Source: Acetobacter aceti
GTDB lineage: Bacteria; Pseudomonadota; Alphaproteobacteria; Acetobacterales; Acetobacteraceae
Direction of reading: 5' to 3'
Assembly: GCF_002005445.1 (NCBI RefSeq)
Contig: NZ_CP014692.1
Span: forward strand, 3,038,501-3,102,500
Length of the DNA stretch: 64,000 nt
Of this stretch, positions 1-8,042 are shown piece by piece. A program made the position numbers and the translations under genes. Each line of letters starts with the position of its first letter. Position 1 is the first letter of the stretch. Below the pieces are notes generated by a model that had not been told where the DNA came from, did not search any database, and worked only from the letters and a program-made list of their open reading frames with translations.

Positions 1-451
1 TTGTTATTTTCCAGCTTTTGGGTGCCGACCCAGCGGAAATATTGAAAGTGATGTTGTTGGAACTTGATCCAGTATATTTTGAATTTATTAAAACTGGATA
101 AGTTGCGTTGTCATTTTGCGACAAGATTTCTGCAGATGCAGCCGTATCTGTGCCATCGGTAACTCTTACGCCGACGAAATTAGATGCTCCTTGTAAAATG
201 GCTGTGGAAGCGATAGTTGCCATATCAAATGTACTATCCTGCATTGAACCAAAATAGGTGCTTCGTTCAGCTGACGTTCCAAAAACTAAAGGTGTGTTTT
301 TTGGACCCCACGAAGCAGTGCCAACGATCCCGATAATGTCGGTTTGAGCACCGGACAACGAGGTTGTGCCACTTGTTTGAATTTGAATATAAAGATCTGG
401 AACAGCAAGTGAACTGGTGTTCAATGTTCCCGATTGACTTATAACAGCCAT
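1..451 (-). CDS. Phage contractile tail sheath protein (partial, C-terminus off the left edge)
   Basis: The reading frame starts at an ATG on the minus strand (449-451), preceded by AGGA and a run of A, and stays open to base 1, giving the first 150 residues. The N-terminus has the tail-sheath look: a short leader, then DLYIQIQTSG, IIGIVGTASWGPKN (entry into the conserved sheath fold), and later GASNFVGVRVTDGTDTAA. Sheath proteins polymerise around the tail tube and contract to drive injection, so this prophage is myovirus-like. It is last in a minus-strand run that starts with terminase, as expected for head-then-tail order. The tube gene should lie beyond the left edge. Confidence is good from the fold-entry motif and position, although the C-terminal half is not visible. 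Confidence 0.75.
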   Translation of the reverse strand, partial: MAVISQSGTLNTSSLAVPDLYIQIQTSGTTSLSGAQTDIIGIVGTASWGPKNTPLVFGTSAERSTYFGSMQDSTFDMATIASTAILQGASNFVGVRVTDGTDTAASAEILSQNDNATYPVLINSKYTGSSSNNITFNISAGSAPKSWKIT

Positions 452-476
452 TATTTTTTCCTATATTTTTATTTTA

Positions 477-1346
477 CTATAAATTTGAAGAATCTTCATA
501 ATCTATAATACCAATTCTTGAAGTTTTATTTATATCTATGCTTGGCCACAACATGGGCGGATAGGATGCCATTGATATAATAGAAAACTCTATCGTCCAT
601 AAAAGATCAACACGATATAAATTAGCATTTAGATTATTATCATATATCTTCCTATCTTTAAAAAATATTGCTCCACGATCAAATGTTGGATTAGATAATA
701 AATCTGATGATAATAATGAAATTGTCACAGCGTTTTCGACATTATCTCTTTCAATAATTGATGGAGAAAATATGGAAGTACAAAAAGTTTCTTCTAATCG
801 ACTTAACTCTTGATACATAGTTATATTTTTTCCACAAAATCCAGTTATCCTTAAATCCGACGATGATAGAGTGGATGCCGAAATTTCTATACTATCAGAA
901 TATGTTTTTTTAATTATATTATATATATTTTCTGAAACAGTTTCGGAGCTTTGTGCGGATGTAACTATAACTGGATATGAAACTTCACCTATCACAACTC
1001 CAGCCAGTCCATTTTGCAAAGCTGACCCAATAAACTCAACTTTATAGAGAGAATCTATGACGTTATTTACAGATAATCCAAAAGAACTATTTGAATCAAT
1101 AGGTTTCCATTGTCTTCCGTAACGTGTTTTGTTTTTTGTCTGGTCTGGTTGTTGATTTACAGTTATCCAGGAAATGCCAGCTTCAGACATTAAATCCTCT
1201 GATAGTTCTACTTCCTGTGGCCATCCACGGCAAATTTTTACATCTTGATTGATAATTGATTTGAGAATACCTAGAGAATTTTGCGGATAAATATAATCAT
1301 ATATTGCCTGTGCAATCTGTTGTTCAATACCCGAAACTGTGGCCAT
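477..1346 (-). CDS. Prophage structural protein, probable tail completion or tail terminator protein
   Basis: A 289-residue protein between the connector genes and the tail sheath. I recognise no named domain. It begins with an amphipathic helix (GIEQQIAQAIYDYIYP) and the rest looks mostly beta, with a block near residues 110-130 (GLAGVVIGEVSYPVIVTS). Its place directly before the sheath is where myoviruses usually encode tail terminator or completion proteins, so the role is inferred from order only. Its start overlaps the stop of the upstream gene (TAATG), suggesting translational coupling. It is AT-rich like the rest of the prophage. Confidence 0.5.
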   Translation of the reverse strand: MATVSGIEQQIAQAIYDYIYPQNSLGILKSIINQDVKICRGWPQEVELSEDLMSEAGISWITVNQQPDQTKNKTRYGRQWKPIDSNSSFGLSVNNVIDSLYKVEFIGSALQNGLAGVVIGEVSYPVIVTSAQSSETVSENIYNIIKKTYSDSIEISASTLSSSDLRITGFCGKNITMYQELSRLEETFCTSIFSPSIIERDNVENAVTISLLSSDLLSNPTFDRGAIFFKDRKIYDNNLNANLYRVDLLWTIEFSIISMASYPPMLWPSIDINKTSRIGIIDYEDSSNL

Positions 1347-2026
1347 TATGCTTGATCGACTTTTGCAATTAGGCGTAATCCAAAATCAGTTTCTTCCACA
1401 GTTAAAATATGATAGCAATTCTGATTAGTATCTTTGATTCTTAACCCTTGGTATAATGTAATAGTAGGAATTTTAGGCATAAATATTTCCCAAATGCCCA
1501 AAGGGAGATCCGTGCCTAAACCTGTAGGTGATCGTCCTGATGCTGACATTTCTAGCATAGATACCCGATAGTCAGACGCTAATTCAATATCATTTTTCCA
1601 CACAGGCCCGGAAGGAGATCTCAAGCCAATGGTATTATTGTCACTTGAAATGTCCGACTCATAAAATGAAATAGACTTATTTGTTTGCACTATAAGTAAA
1701 GGTTTCCAAGGTTCAAATCGAGAGACAAAGTATATGTCTGCCTGTAAATTTTCTATATTGGAATCCGTTTGTGTTTCAAGATAGTCTCCTACTTGAATGT
1801 TTGTTGTATTGATAGCGGCAAATAAAAATTTATGCCCCCATAAAAGTGGTGATATTCCAGTAAAGGATGCTGATGGATCAACAAGACATCTCAAAGTTGC
1901 GATTTTATCTGTGGATAAAGGCATTGATGAATTTTGTGGGCGCATTTGTATAACGGAAAATCCCACAATATTAGCAGCTTTTCCAAATCCATAAGCTGCT
2001 TTTTTTTGTAATTTGTCTATATCCAT
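1346..2026 (-). CDS. Prophage head-tail region protein of unknown function
   Basis: A 226-residue protein overlapping its neighbours by one base at both ends (TAATG junctions), so it belongs to a tightly coupled structural operon. No named family is recognised. The N-terminal helix (LQKKAAYGFGKAANIVG) is followed by segments that look beta-rich, including IYFVSRFEPWKPLLIVQTN near residues 95-115. Between the connector-like gene and the tail completion-like gene, it probably belongs to the neck or baseplate-proximal tail. This is inference from gene order. Confidence 0.5.
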   Translation of the reverse strand: MDIDKLQKKAAYGFGKAANIVGFSVIQMRPQNSSMPLSTDKIATLRCLVDPSASFTGISPLLWGHKFLFAAINTTNIQVGDYLETQTDSNIENLQADIYFVSRFEPWKPLLIVQTNKSISFYESDISSDNNTIGLRSPSGPVWKNDIELASDYRVSMLEMSASGRSPTGLGTDLPLGIWEIFMPKIPTITLYQGLRIKDTNQNCYHILTVEETDFGLRLIAKVDQA

Positions 2027-2409
2027 TAGACTGAAAGTTTTACAGAAAAATTATTGAAACCAGGGCCGGGCTCAATGCCTATAAATTTGACGATCTCAAG
2101 TCGCTGTTGTCTGAATAGATTGACTCTATCTGATACTTCATTTTTATTATGAGTCCAGATAGCTGCTTTATCAGTGTCCAGATTATCAGAAGATGAAGCA
2201 GGTCCTTGCTCGAGAAGAGCTAGTGTTGCCAACATAGAGCGCATAACACTTATTTCTTCTTGAGAAAAATTTTCCAGTCTATATTCTAAAATTCCGTAAT
2301 GAGAGAAATATAACCAACTTCCCGAAATATTACTATTTCCATGAGCTGGATACCAGCAATAACGTCGTATATTGACTTTTTCTATTTCACTCAAAACATC
2401 TTCTGACAT
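2026..2409 (-). CDS. Prophage head-tail connector/adaptor-like protein
   Basis: A small 127-residue protein directly downstream of the major capsid gene in transcription order, the usual place for head-tail adaptor (gp6/gp15-like) proteins. It is helical, with an acidic N-terminus (SEDVLSEIEKV) and a helix-loop-helix section around residues 48-72 (QEEISVMRSMLATLALLEQG). Size, helicity and position fit an adaptor, but no diagnostic motif is visible. The stop overlaps the next start (TAATG). Confidence 0.5.
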   Translation of the reverse strand: MSEDVLSEIEKVNIRRYCWYPAHGNSNISGSWLYFSHYGILEYRLENFSQEEISVMRSMLATLALLEQGPASSSDNLDTDKAAIWTHNKNEVSDRVNLFRQQRLEIVKFIGIEPGPGFNNFSVKLSV

Positions 2410-2464
2410 CGATACAAACTTTCAAAAGTTTGACCCAGAACATATCTGGGCCATTCTTATATTT

Positions 2465-3832
2465 TCAAAGACTTTCGATAACAACACCACGTTTCAAGTA
2501 GCTATTGGTCGATGTAGGAATAATAGAAGGATTTACGGTGGCATCGGTTGGAAGGGCAAATCCACCGATCCAATACCAGGACTGAGCAATAATCTGTTTC
2601 AGGCGATCCAATGGTTCGCGAGTAATCATCATGATGCCGTCAACATTGTCTACTAGAGCTCGCTCACTGTCTGGAATATCAACCGATCCGTTGTAGTCGC
2701 CCTCAATCAAGGCACCCTGACCGCAAACGATCGCTCTATGAATAATTCCGCTGCCAAGAGACGCCTGTAAAGGTGCTTCGGTGGTAGGAATGAAGCGTAC
2801 ACCTAAGAGCTCAACGACAGAGCCGGAACGATAAGTTTCGCTACCATAGGCACCTCGATATAAGTACTTAAAGTCACCATCACGGAAGAGACCAAGCATC
2901 TGCTGATCATCGAGATAGCAGTGATAGGCACCATCAATAGTTGGAACATTGTTCATTCGTAAAGCAGCAACTGCTGCGAGAACAGTCTGAATTCCCAATG
3001 TATCGCCGGTGATATAGTTATTTGAGCCGTAATTACCTTCTGGCGCTACCAACTGTGCCGTTGTGAGGCGATTATTAGGACGAAGAACAAGAGGCGCAGT
3101 TGAGGCTACGACTGGATTGCCCTCAGTGCCGTCACTAACTGATACTGCAGTTGAGAACGTCAGTACGCCAGATGCACCTAAAGGGGTAGTAGAGGTGTTT
3201 ACAGAATCGTACGTAACGCTAATTAGAGTATATGCATTACTACCAATTGTCACAGTCATTCCTGATGACTGAGCAACAGATACAACTTGCCCTGTTGCAT
3301 TAAGAACTCTTTCGAAGCCGCGCACATCATCCACAGAAACTTGTGTACTGGAAGCGCTGATGGAAGTTGTGACTCGGGTATTACCACCCATATAACCTCC
3401 CACTCCTCCTGCTGGACCAGAAAAAAGAGTGTTGCGTGCAATGCGGTCAAGAGACTGTAACGCCTGAATGCCGTTAGTGTTAGCATTTGCCAGGAACTGA
3501 TTGCTAATTCCCACTCCTTCACTGACGACATTCAAGTCGATAGTATCGCCATACTGATTAATCGTTAATGTATACTGCTCAACTGACCATGTTGAGGGAG
3601 TAAGACCATTATCAAAATTCGTATTTTGTGACGGATTCATAGGGACTGTGACGGGTGCTTTTAGTCCCTTTCTTGTCTTTGTTATGCTTTCACCAATTCT
3701 ATTCGGAAAAATTTCTCTATCTGCAATGGCGCGGAAAGCAATTCGAGACTGCAAGCCAGCAGAGAACTCACGGGCAAGGTAGCCCTCCTGGATAATGGGC
3801 TGAAGTTGAGCTGGAAAATTATCAATAGCCAT
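2465..3832 (-). CDS. Phage major capsid protein
   Basis: A 455-residue protein directly downstream of the scaffold-like gene and upstream of the connector genes, as expected for a major head protein. Visible hallmarks are an N-terminal region (QPIIQEGYLAREFSAGLQSR), a central section with GIQTVLAAVAALRMNNVPT, then YHCYLDDQQMLGLFRDGDFKYL and VVELLGVRFIPTTEAP. That combination is typical of P22/N4-gp56-type coat proteins. An inserted beta-rich Ser/Thr stretch (about residues 150-250) may be a surface domain. The start follows an AAGG about 10 bases upstream. It forms the icosahedral shell. Confidence 0.8.
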   Translation of the reverse strand: MAIDNFPAQLQPIIQEGYLAREFSAGLQSRIAFRAIADREIFPNRIGESITKTRKGLKAPVTVPMNPSQNTNFDNGLTPSTWSVEQYTLTINQYGDTIDLNVVSEGVGISNQFLANANTNGIQALQSLDRIARNTLFSGPAGGVGGYMGGNTRVTTSISASSTQVSVDDVRGFERVLNATGQVVSVAQSSGMTVTIGSNAYTLISVTYDSVNTSTTPLGASGVLTFSTAVSVSDGTEGNPVVASTAPLVLRPNNRLTTAQLVAPEGNYGSNNYITGDTLGIQTVLAAVAALRMNNVPTIDGAYHCYLDDQQMLGLFRDGDFKYLYRGAYGSETYRSGSVVELLGVRFIPTTEAPLQASLGSGIIHRAIVCGQGALIEGDYNGSVDIPDSERALVDNVDGIMMITREPLDRLKQIIAQSWYWIGGFALPTDATVNPSIIPTSTNSYLKRGVVIESL

Positions 3833-3843
3833 TAATCTAAACC

Positions 3844-4410
3844 TTAATTATACCGACGGGAGTAGGAAGGAGCTAATTTTTTTAAAGAACGTTTATATTC
3901 TGATTCTGACATGTCTTTAACTGGCGTGTAAGTATTCGATTTTGCTTTGGGAGTGGGTGTAGATCGAGCCGCAATACTTGTTTTTACATTATTGTTATTA
4001 TCTGAAAAAAGAAATGGCTTTTTTGTCTTCAGATCGGATAGAGCAGAGTCTACTCCAATAATATTTCCATTCTGATCTAACGTAATTCCTGAAGAATCTA
4101 AAAGTGGCAGACAATCCAGATCAAGAAGACCAGAGGAGATAGCAAGTGACTTAATTTCAGATTCAATTTTTATTTTAGCAATTGCCTGAGATTGCTGCTC
4201 TACCATTGCAGCTGATTCAGATTTTATTTTAATTAATTCCTCTTCAACAGATAGAGCATATGCTTTGGATGCAGCCAGATCAGCCTGAACCTGAGCAAGT
4301 TGATTGGAAAATGCGTTAGCTACACTATCAGCTGCTGACCTAGATGTATTGGATACTCCATCTGATGAATTATTTTCTCTGTTTTCAGATGAATTAGGGT
4401 TTAGTTCCAT
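3844..4410 (-). CDS. Phage capsid scaffolding-like protein
   Basis: A 188-residue hydrophilic protein with a long predicted coiled coil (about residues 30-95, rich in A, E, K, Q and S with spaced leucines) and a basic C-terminus (YKRSLKKLAPSYSRRYN). Low-complexity N-terminus, coiled coil and basic tail, located between portal and capsid genes, is the classic layout of a scaffolding protein that templates procapsid assembly through its basic C-terminal end. GGAG sits just upstream of the ATG. The assignment is by architecture and position. Confidence 0.65.
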   Translation of the reverse strand: MELNPNSSENRENNSSDGVSNTSRSAADSVANAFSNQLAQVQADLAASKAYALSVEEELIKIKSESAAMVEQQSQAIAKIKIESEIKSLAISSGLLDLDCLPLLDSSGITLDQNGNIIGVDSALSDLKTKKPFLFSDNNNNVKTSIAARSTPTPKAKSNTYTPVKDMSESEYKRSLKKLAPSYSRRYN

Positions 4411-4436
4411 TTATTCTCCGCAGCGATATTGATTTC

Positions 4437-5891
4437 TTATCTTTGAGAAAAATCATTATCGTTCAATATTTTCTTTATTTCTTCAGCAACATGCTGAATA
4501 TGTGTTGCAGGCTTCATCATCCTGACTGCGGTATCCATCGACACAACCCCGGAAGATTTTGCTGACTGCACCGCATTGGCTATAGTTTGCATGTCTCCAA
4601 AGGTAGGTTCAAACCATGCTGGCCAAACCAGAGAGATATTTTTTGTCTGAAGTGATCCGTAGTTATGTCCCGCAATCTCCAAGTCAGGAAATTTTTGAGT
4701 AATCAGAGAAATTAATTTAATAACTGATATAAGACCGCAATCACCATAAGATCTTCTTAAACGCCCAACCAACCAGGTTAAACCCAGACACATAAGTTCC
4801 ATCGCTCTTCCTGATTGTGCAGCACTGACTCGGTCTCCATGGGCGCGATTCCCGTGCATTGCCTCTAACGACAGAGAGCGTAAGGCTTGCCACATATTAA
4901 GTGCCGCCGCCGCTCCGGTACCGTTAATTTCGAGAAGTTTCGCATCACTGCCCTGAGGTAGGGCAATAGCATGAGAGGCATCTTTCGTTAACGAAGCATT
5001 CAGGCCATTCGAGAGCTGATATTCATCAACGGAAAGGACCATGGTTGGATCTGATGAATAACGTAACCCTCTGACTGTTTGGGACAGCAAGTAGTCGGCA
5101 TCAATCATCGCATCAATTCCAGCGTTAAAAGTGCATTTTCCATCCGGAGCATTAGGATCCGCGGCAGGCAGATTTTTGATCCACACGATAGGAACGACAC
5201 CTAATCCATGTTGATTACTACGAGCTTCATCTCTAACCAGCGCTAGATTTTTTTCTTTACTGAACTCTACAGGAATTGGGTCATACCAGACCGTTTCCGA
5301 CTCAGTGAAATCTCTGGTGAACCAATAGTTACCATCTGGAAAATCACCAAAACCGGCTTTTTTTAATCCATCAGCATCAACTATATACTGCTCCCGCACA
5401 TGAACCAGTTTTCGTGGATCAAGAAGTGAAAAAGTTGGTTCTAAAAAGCATGTACGTTTTATTTCAATTACAAGCTCATTTTCTATTGCCTGAACAAGAA
5501 TTGCAACTGAGCCTACAGAGCCCATTACCGCAGCCTGCTCCATGAGGGATGGCAGATTGAGATCAAAGCAAATTTTTCTTATTTTTGCTTCTATATCACA
5601 ATCCTCGTTTTCATTTTCTTTTTGAATATGAATAGATGGCCAATGAGATGCACTGAAAAGTAGAGAAACGGAATCATCTACTACAATATTACATAGATGA
5701 GTTCTAACAGAAGGACGACGTTTATTGATTGGAATATAGGATCCATCACCACTGCATGTCTTGAAAAACGGATAAAATATATGATCGTAAAGACTTCCAT
5801 CTAAAATCTTCTCTAATGCGAGAAGATTTTTTGTTCTGCTAGAGTATTGGAATGGAAAATTCATGCTTTTTTTTAATTCGTGCCAATCCAT
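4437..5891 (-). CDS. Phage portal protein
   Basis: A 484-residue protein just after the large terminase, the canonical portal position. Portal-like features are an N-terminal helical wing (LALEKILDGSLYDHIFYPFFK), a stem/core with FNAGIDAMIDADYLLSQTVRGLRY (about residues 255-278), and a C-terminal crown region with FGDMQTIANAVQSAKSSGVVS and MDTAVRMM, as in SPP1 gp6-like portals. Dodecamers form the DNA entry vertex and dock the terminase. A clear AAGGA precedes the ATG. Intact length for the family. Confidence 0.8.
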   Translation of the reverse strand: MDWHELKKSMNFPFQYSSRTKNLLALEKILDGSLYDHIFYPFFKTCSGDGSYIPINKRRPSVRTHLCNIVVDDSVSLLFSASHWPSIHIQKENENEDCDIEAKIRKICFDLNLPSLMEQAAVMGSVGSVAILVQAIENELVIEIKRTCFLEPTFSLLDPRKLVHVREQYIVDADGLKKAGFGDFPDGNYWFTRDFTESETVWYDPIPVEFSKEKNLALVRDEARSNQHGLGVVPIVWIKNLPAADPNAPDGKCTFNAGIDAMIDADYLLSQTVRGLRYSSDPTMVLSVDEYQLSNGLNASLTKDASHAIALPQGSDAKLLEINGTGAAAALNMWQALRSLSLEAMHGNRAHGDRVSAAQSGRAMELMCLGLTWLVGRLRRSYGDCGLISVIKLISLITQKFPDLEIAGHNYGSLQTKNISLVWPAWFEPTFGDMQTIANAVQSAKSSGVVSMDTAVRMMKPATHIQHVAEEIKKILNDNDFSQR

Positions 5892-5900
5892 TTTTTTTCC

Positions 5901-7234
5901 TTACCGATCGAGTATCTTGTTAGCGTCAATATCAAAAACATTTTCAGAAAATCTAAAATAAAGATAATAACCACTTGCATCGACAAGGTGATCGTATCCA
6001 TTTTTTTTATCCGGCTCTGAAGTTCCTGTTATGAAGGCGTATCGTTCGTAACTTTCAATACTTTTTACACACCTGGGAGAAACGAAAGCTCTTCTTTGCT
6101 TTGATGAATTCTCGAACATTGAATTCATAAAATTAAGTCTGTCACGTATTCGTGGCGACTGTTTCCTGGTTTTTATGTTTATTCCATAAGATAACAGGAT
6201 AGATATGTCTGTTTTTCCTGCGGCTGATGTCTTTCTAGCTTGTCCGGCAGGATCTGGATAAACAGTAATGTGTTGTGCTGAGTATTTTTCAATTCCTGAA
6301 AAATCCACTTCCTTTTTTCCGTAACGCTTTAAAATCTCTTTCGACATTTCATCAGTATTGGACGTTTGTATAATTATCTCATCTATTTGTACGGTTGTAG
6401 AAATCCCATCCTTATCAGTTTCCTCTTGCCAGACAGTGCCTGACATAGGGTTTATGTTGAAATCAACTCCAATATGGACTGGTTTGTTTTCGTCGTATGC
6501 AATGTTCTTGACGGAGTGTTGTCTTGAAAATGCATATAGACAGCGACCACAGAATGTCTCAAAAGATGCTTCATATTCTTGTCGATAGGTTCGCTGATCA
6601 AGACTTTTCCTGGCAGCTTCTATCTCTTCATGCGAAACGTTTCCTCCTTCAAAGGTTGTGTAGGAGCAGGACCACCATCCTTTTTCATGTGTATTACCAC
6701 TTTGACCTTTTAAAAATAGATCGTAAAAATGATCCTTTCCCTTGGGAGTACCGATAAAAAGAGCATGACCTTCACATGTCGATAACATTGGACGAATGAC
6801 TTCTGTCCATGCCTGAGGAGAAGTGTCCGCCCATTCATCGCCTAAAAAAAAAATAAACCACTTCCCCGCAATGAATCGTAATTCTCAAGTCCTACAATAC
6901 GTACGATATGTCGTTGAGGACCCACTTCCAGAGAAAGTTCTGACTCCCGTGGAGGACGATTAAGCCATTGCTGAGGAATGGTTGCTTTCAGTCTCGGCCA
7001 GAATATTTTTTTGGCCTGTTTGTAGGTGGGAGCCGCATACCATATTTCATTATCAGGCGTAATATTTCTTGTGACGGCCATTTTTATAGCCCGACGAATC
7101 TCTTCTGCTGCTTCAAATGTTTTTCCGAATCGTCTTCCGCAGGCAGCCACACGAAATCTTGCTGTTTTTCTCCATCCTTCCCGATATATATTCATTTGCG
7201 GAGGAGTTAATGATATTCTATCTTTACTCCTCAT
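5901..7234 (-). CDS. terL: Phage terminase large subunit (TerL), split into two frames by a frameshift at a T10 run
   Basis: Two adjacent open frames together encode one TerL. The upstream part (7234-6842) carries the ATPase Walker A (GRRFGKT, residues 33-39) and an adenine-binding region (WYAAPTYKQAKKIF). It stops right after LRGSGLFFF. The downstream frame resumes at LGDEWADTSPQAWTEVIRP, supplying the Walker B acidic pair, then motif C (ALFIGTPKG) and the nuclease acidic residues (GVDFNINP, YPDPAG, DHLVDA). Without the slip the ATPase lacks Walker B and the protein is dead. A -1 shift on the T-run (A10 at 6844-6853 on the plus strand) restores LFFFLGDEWAD. It is either a pseudogene, a homopolymer sequencing error, or real slippage. 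The family assignment itself is secure. Confidence 0.85.
6842..6857 (-). other. Homopolymer frameshift site in terL
   Basis: On the minus strand the sequence reads TTA followed by ten T and AGG. In the upstream frame it gives Leu-Phe-Phe-Phe-TAG. Slipping back one base gives TTT TTA GGC GAT GAA, joining the Walker B frame. The heptamer T TTT TTT directly before a stop codon is a strong -1 slip context, and long T runs also favour RNA polymerase slippage. No downstream stimulatory structure was identified. Confidence 0.6.
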
Positions 7235-7718
7235 GGGTATATTTATTTTTCAACACCGTCTCCTTGGGTGGTGGATCTGAAGCTATTTCATTTCTGATTT
7301 GAGTCATTTTGTCTTCTGCTGAAATATGTGTGGCATTTGAAAGATCAGCTTTTTCTGCGCGAGCCAGTCGACTTGAATGATCTCTCAGAAGTGTGGTGAT
7401 TAGGCGGGTATCCGGAATTCTGTCTATGACCGGTTTCCCTCTCTCATCTATAACAATTTTTCCTTTTTCTGTTCGCCTTATTTGTGGAATTCCACCAAAA
7501 GCAAGATCATGAACGGCCGCTGTCATTTCATCGTGAAAAAAAGTTCGTGCTATTGTTAGTCGTTGACGTTCATCCGGATTTTTTTTTAAGTAACAATATA
7601 AATCACTGAGTGGACGATTGGCCAGCTTCATACAGTTGGAGCTGTTTCCTGTTTTAGAAACGCAATCACAGATAGAGATAAAGTCAGCCCTTGTCATTGG
7701 CTTTTGTTTTTTTGTCAT
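7224..7718 (-). CDS. Prophage protein of unknown function upstream of TerL
   Basis: A 164-residue protein between the HTH gene and terL, overlapping the terL start by about ten bases. No domain is recognised. The sequence has a charged N-terminus with cysteines (ISICDCVSKTGNSSNCMK), a helical middle (ERQRLTIARTFFHDEMTAAVHDLAFGG) and an acidic C-terminal region (AEDKMTQIRNEIASDP). Position makes a role in DNA packaging possible, perhaps as part of a split or unusual small terminase, but this is not shown by the sequence. Confidence 0.5.
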   Translation of the reverse strand: MTKKQKPMTRADFISICDCVSKTGNSSNCMKLANRPLSDLYCYLKKNPDERQRLTIARTFFHDEMTAAVHDLAFGGIPQIRRTEKGKIVIDERGKPVIDRIPDTRLITTLLRDHSSRLARAEKADLSNATHISAEDKMTQIRNEIASDPPPKETVLKNKYTHEE

Positions 7719-8012
7719 TTAATTTTCGTTTAAATTGTATGTTTTTCTTTTATTGTTCGATCTTAGCTCTATGGCCTCCCAGGAGATTGGATTGCCTGGC
7801 GATAACGGTTCCCATCCCGCTTCTTTTCGTCGTTCACTGGCCTTCTGCATTGAACCAGAAGAAAGTGCTATCTTTATCGATAGTCGATGTATGTAACTAC
7901 GACTCGCTCCTGTTATTTTTGCTATATTTCTTATTGATAAACCTTTTTTCTGATACTCTAATATTTTTCCGTAAACTTCTTTACTGTATTTTTCGTCGAA
8001 TTTTTTTGCCAT
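7719..8012 (-). CDS. Small HTH protein, candidate phage terminase small subunit
   Basis: A 97-residue basic protein with a clear helix-turn-helix at about residues 12-45 (YGKILEYQKKGLSIRNIAK followed by ITGASRSYIHRLS). It is the first gene of the packaging block, where TerS normally lies, and TerS proteins carry an N-terminal HTH that binds the pac/cos site. The protein is short for a TerS because it lacks an obvious oligomerisation segment, so a regulatory DNA-binding protein is an alternative. Confidence 0.5.
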   Translation of the reverse strand: MAKKFDEKYSKEVYGKILEYQKKGLSIRNIAKITGASRSYIHRLSIKIALSSGSMQKASERRKEAGWEPLSPGNPISWEAIELRSNNKRKTYNLNEN

Positions 8013-8042
8013 TTATTCTTCGTTTATATTACATAATTAACA

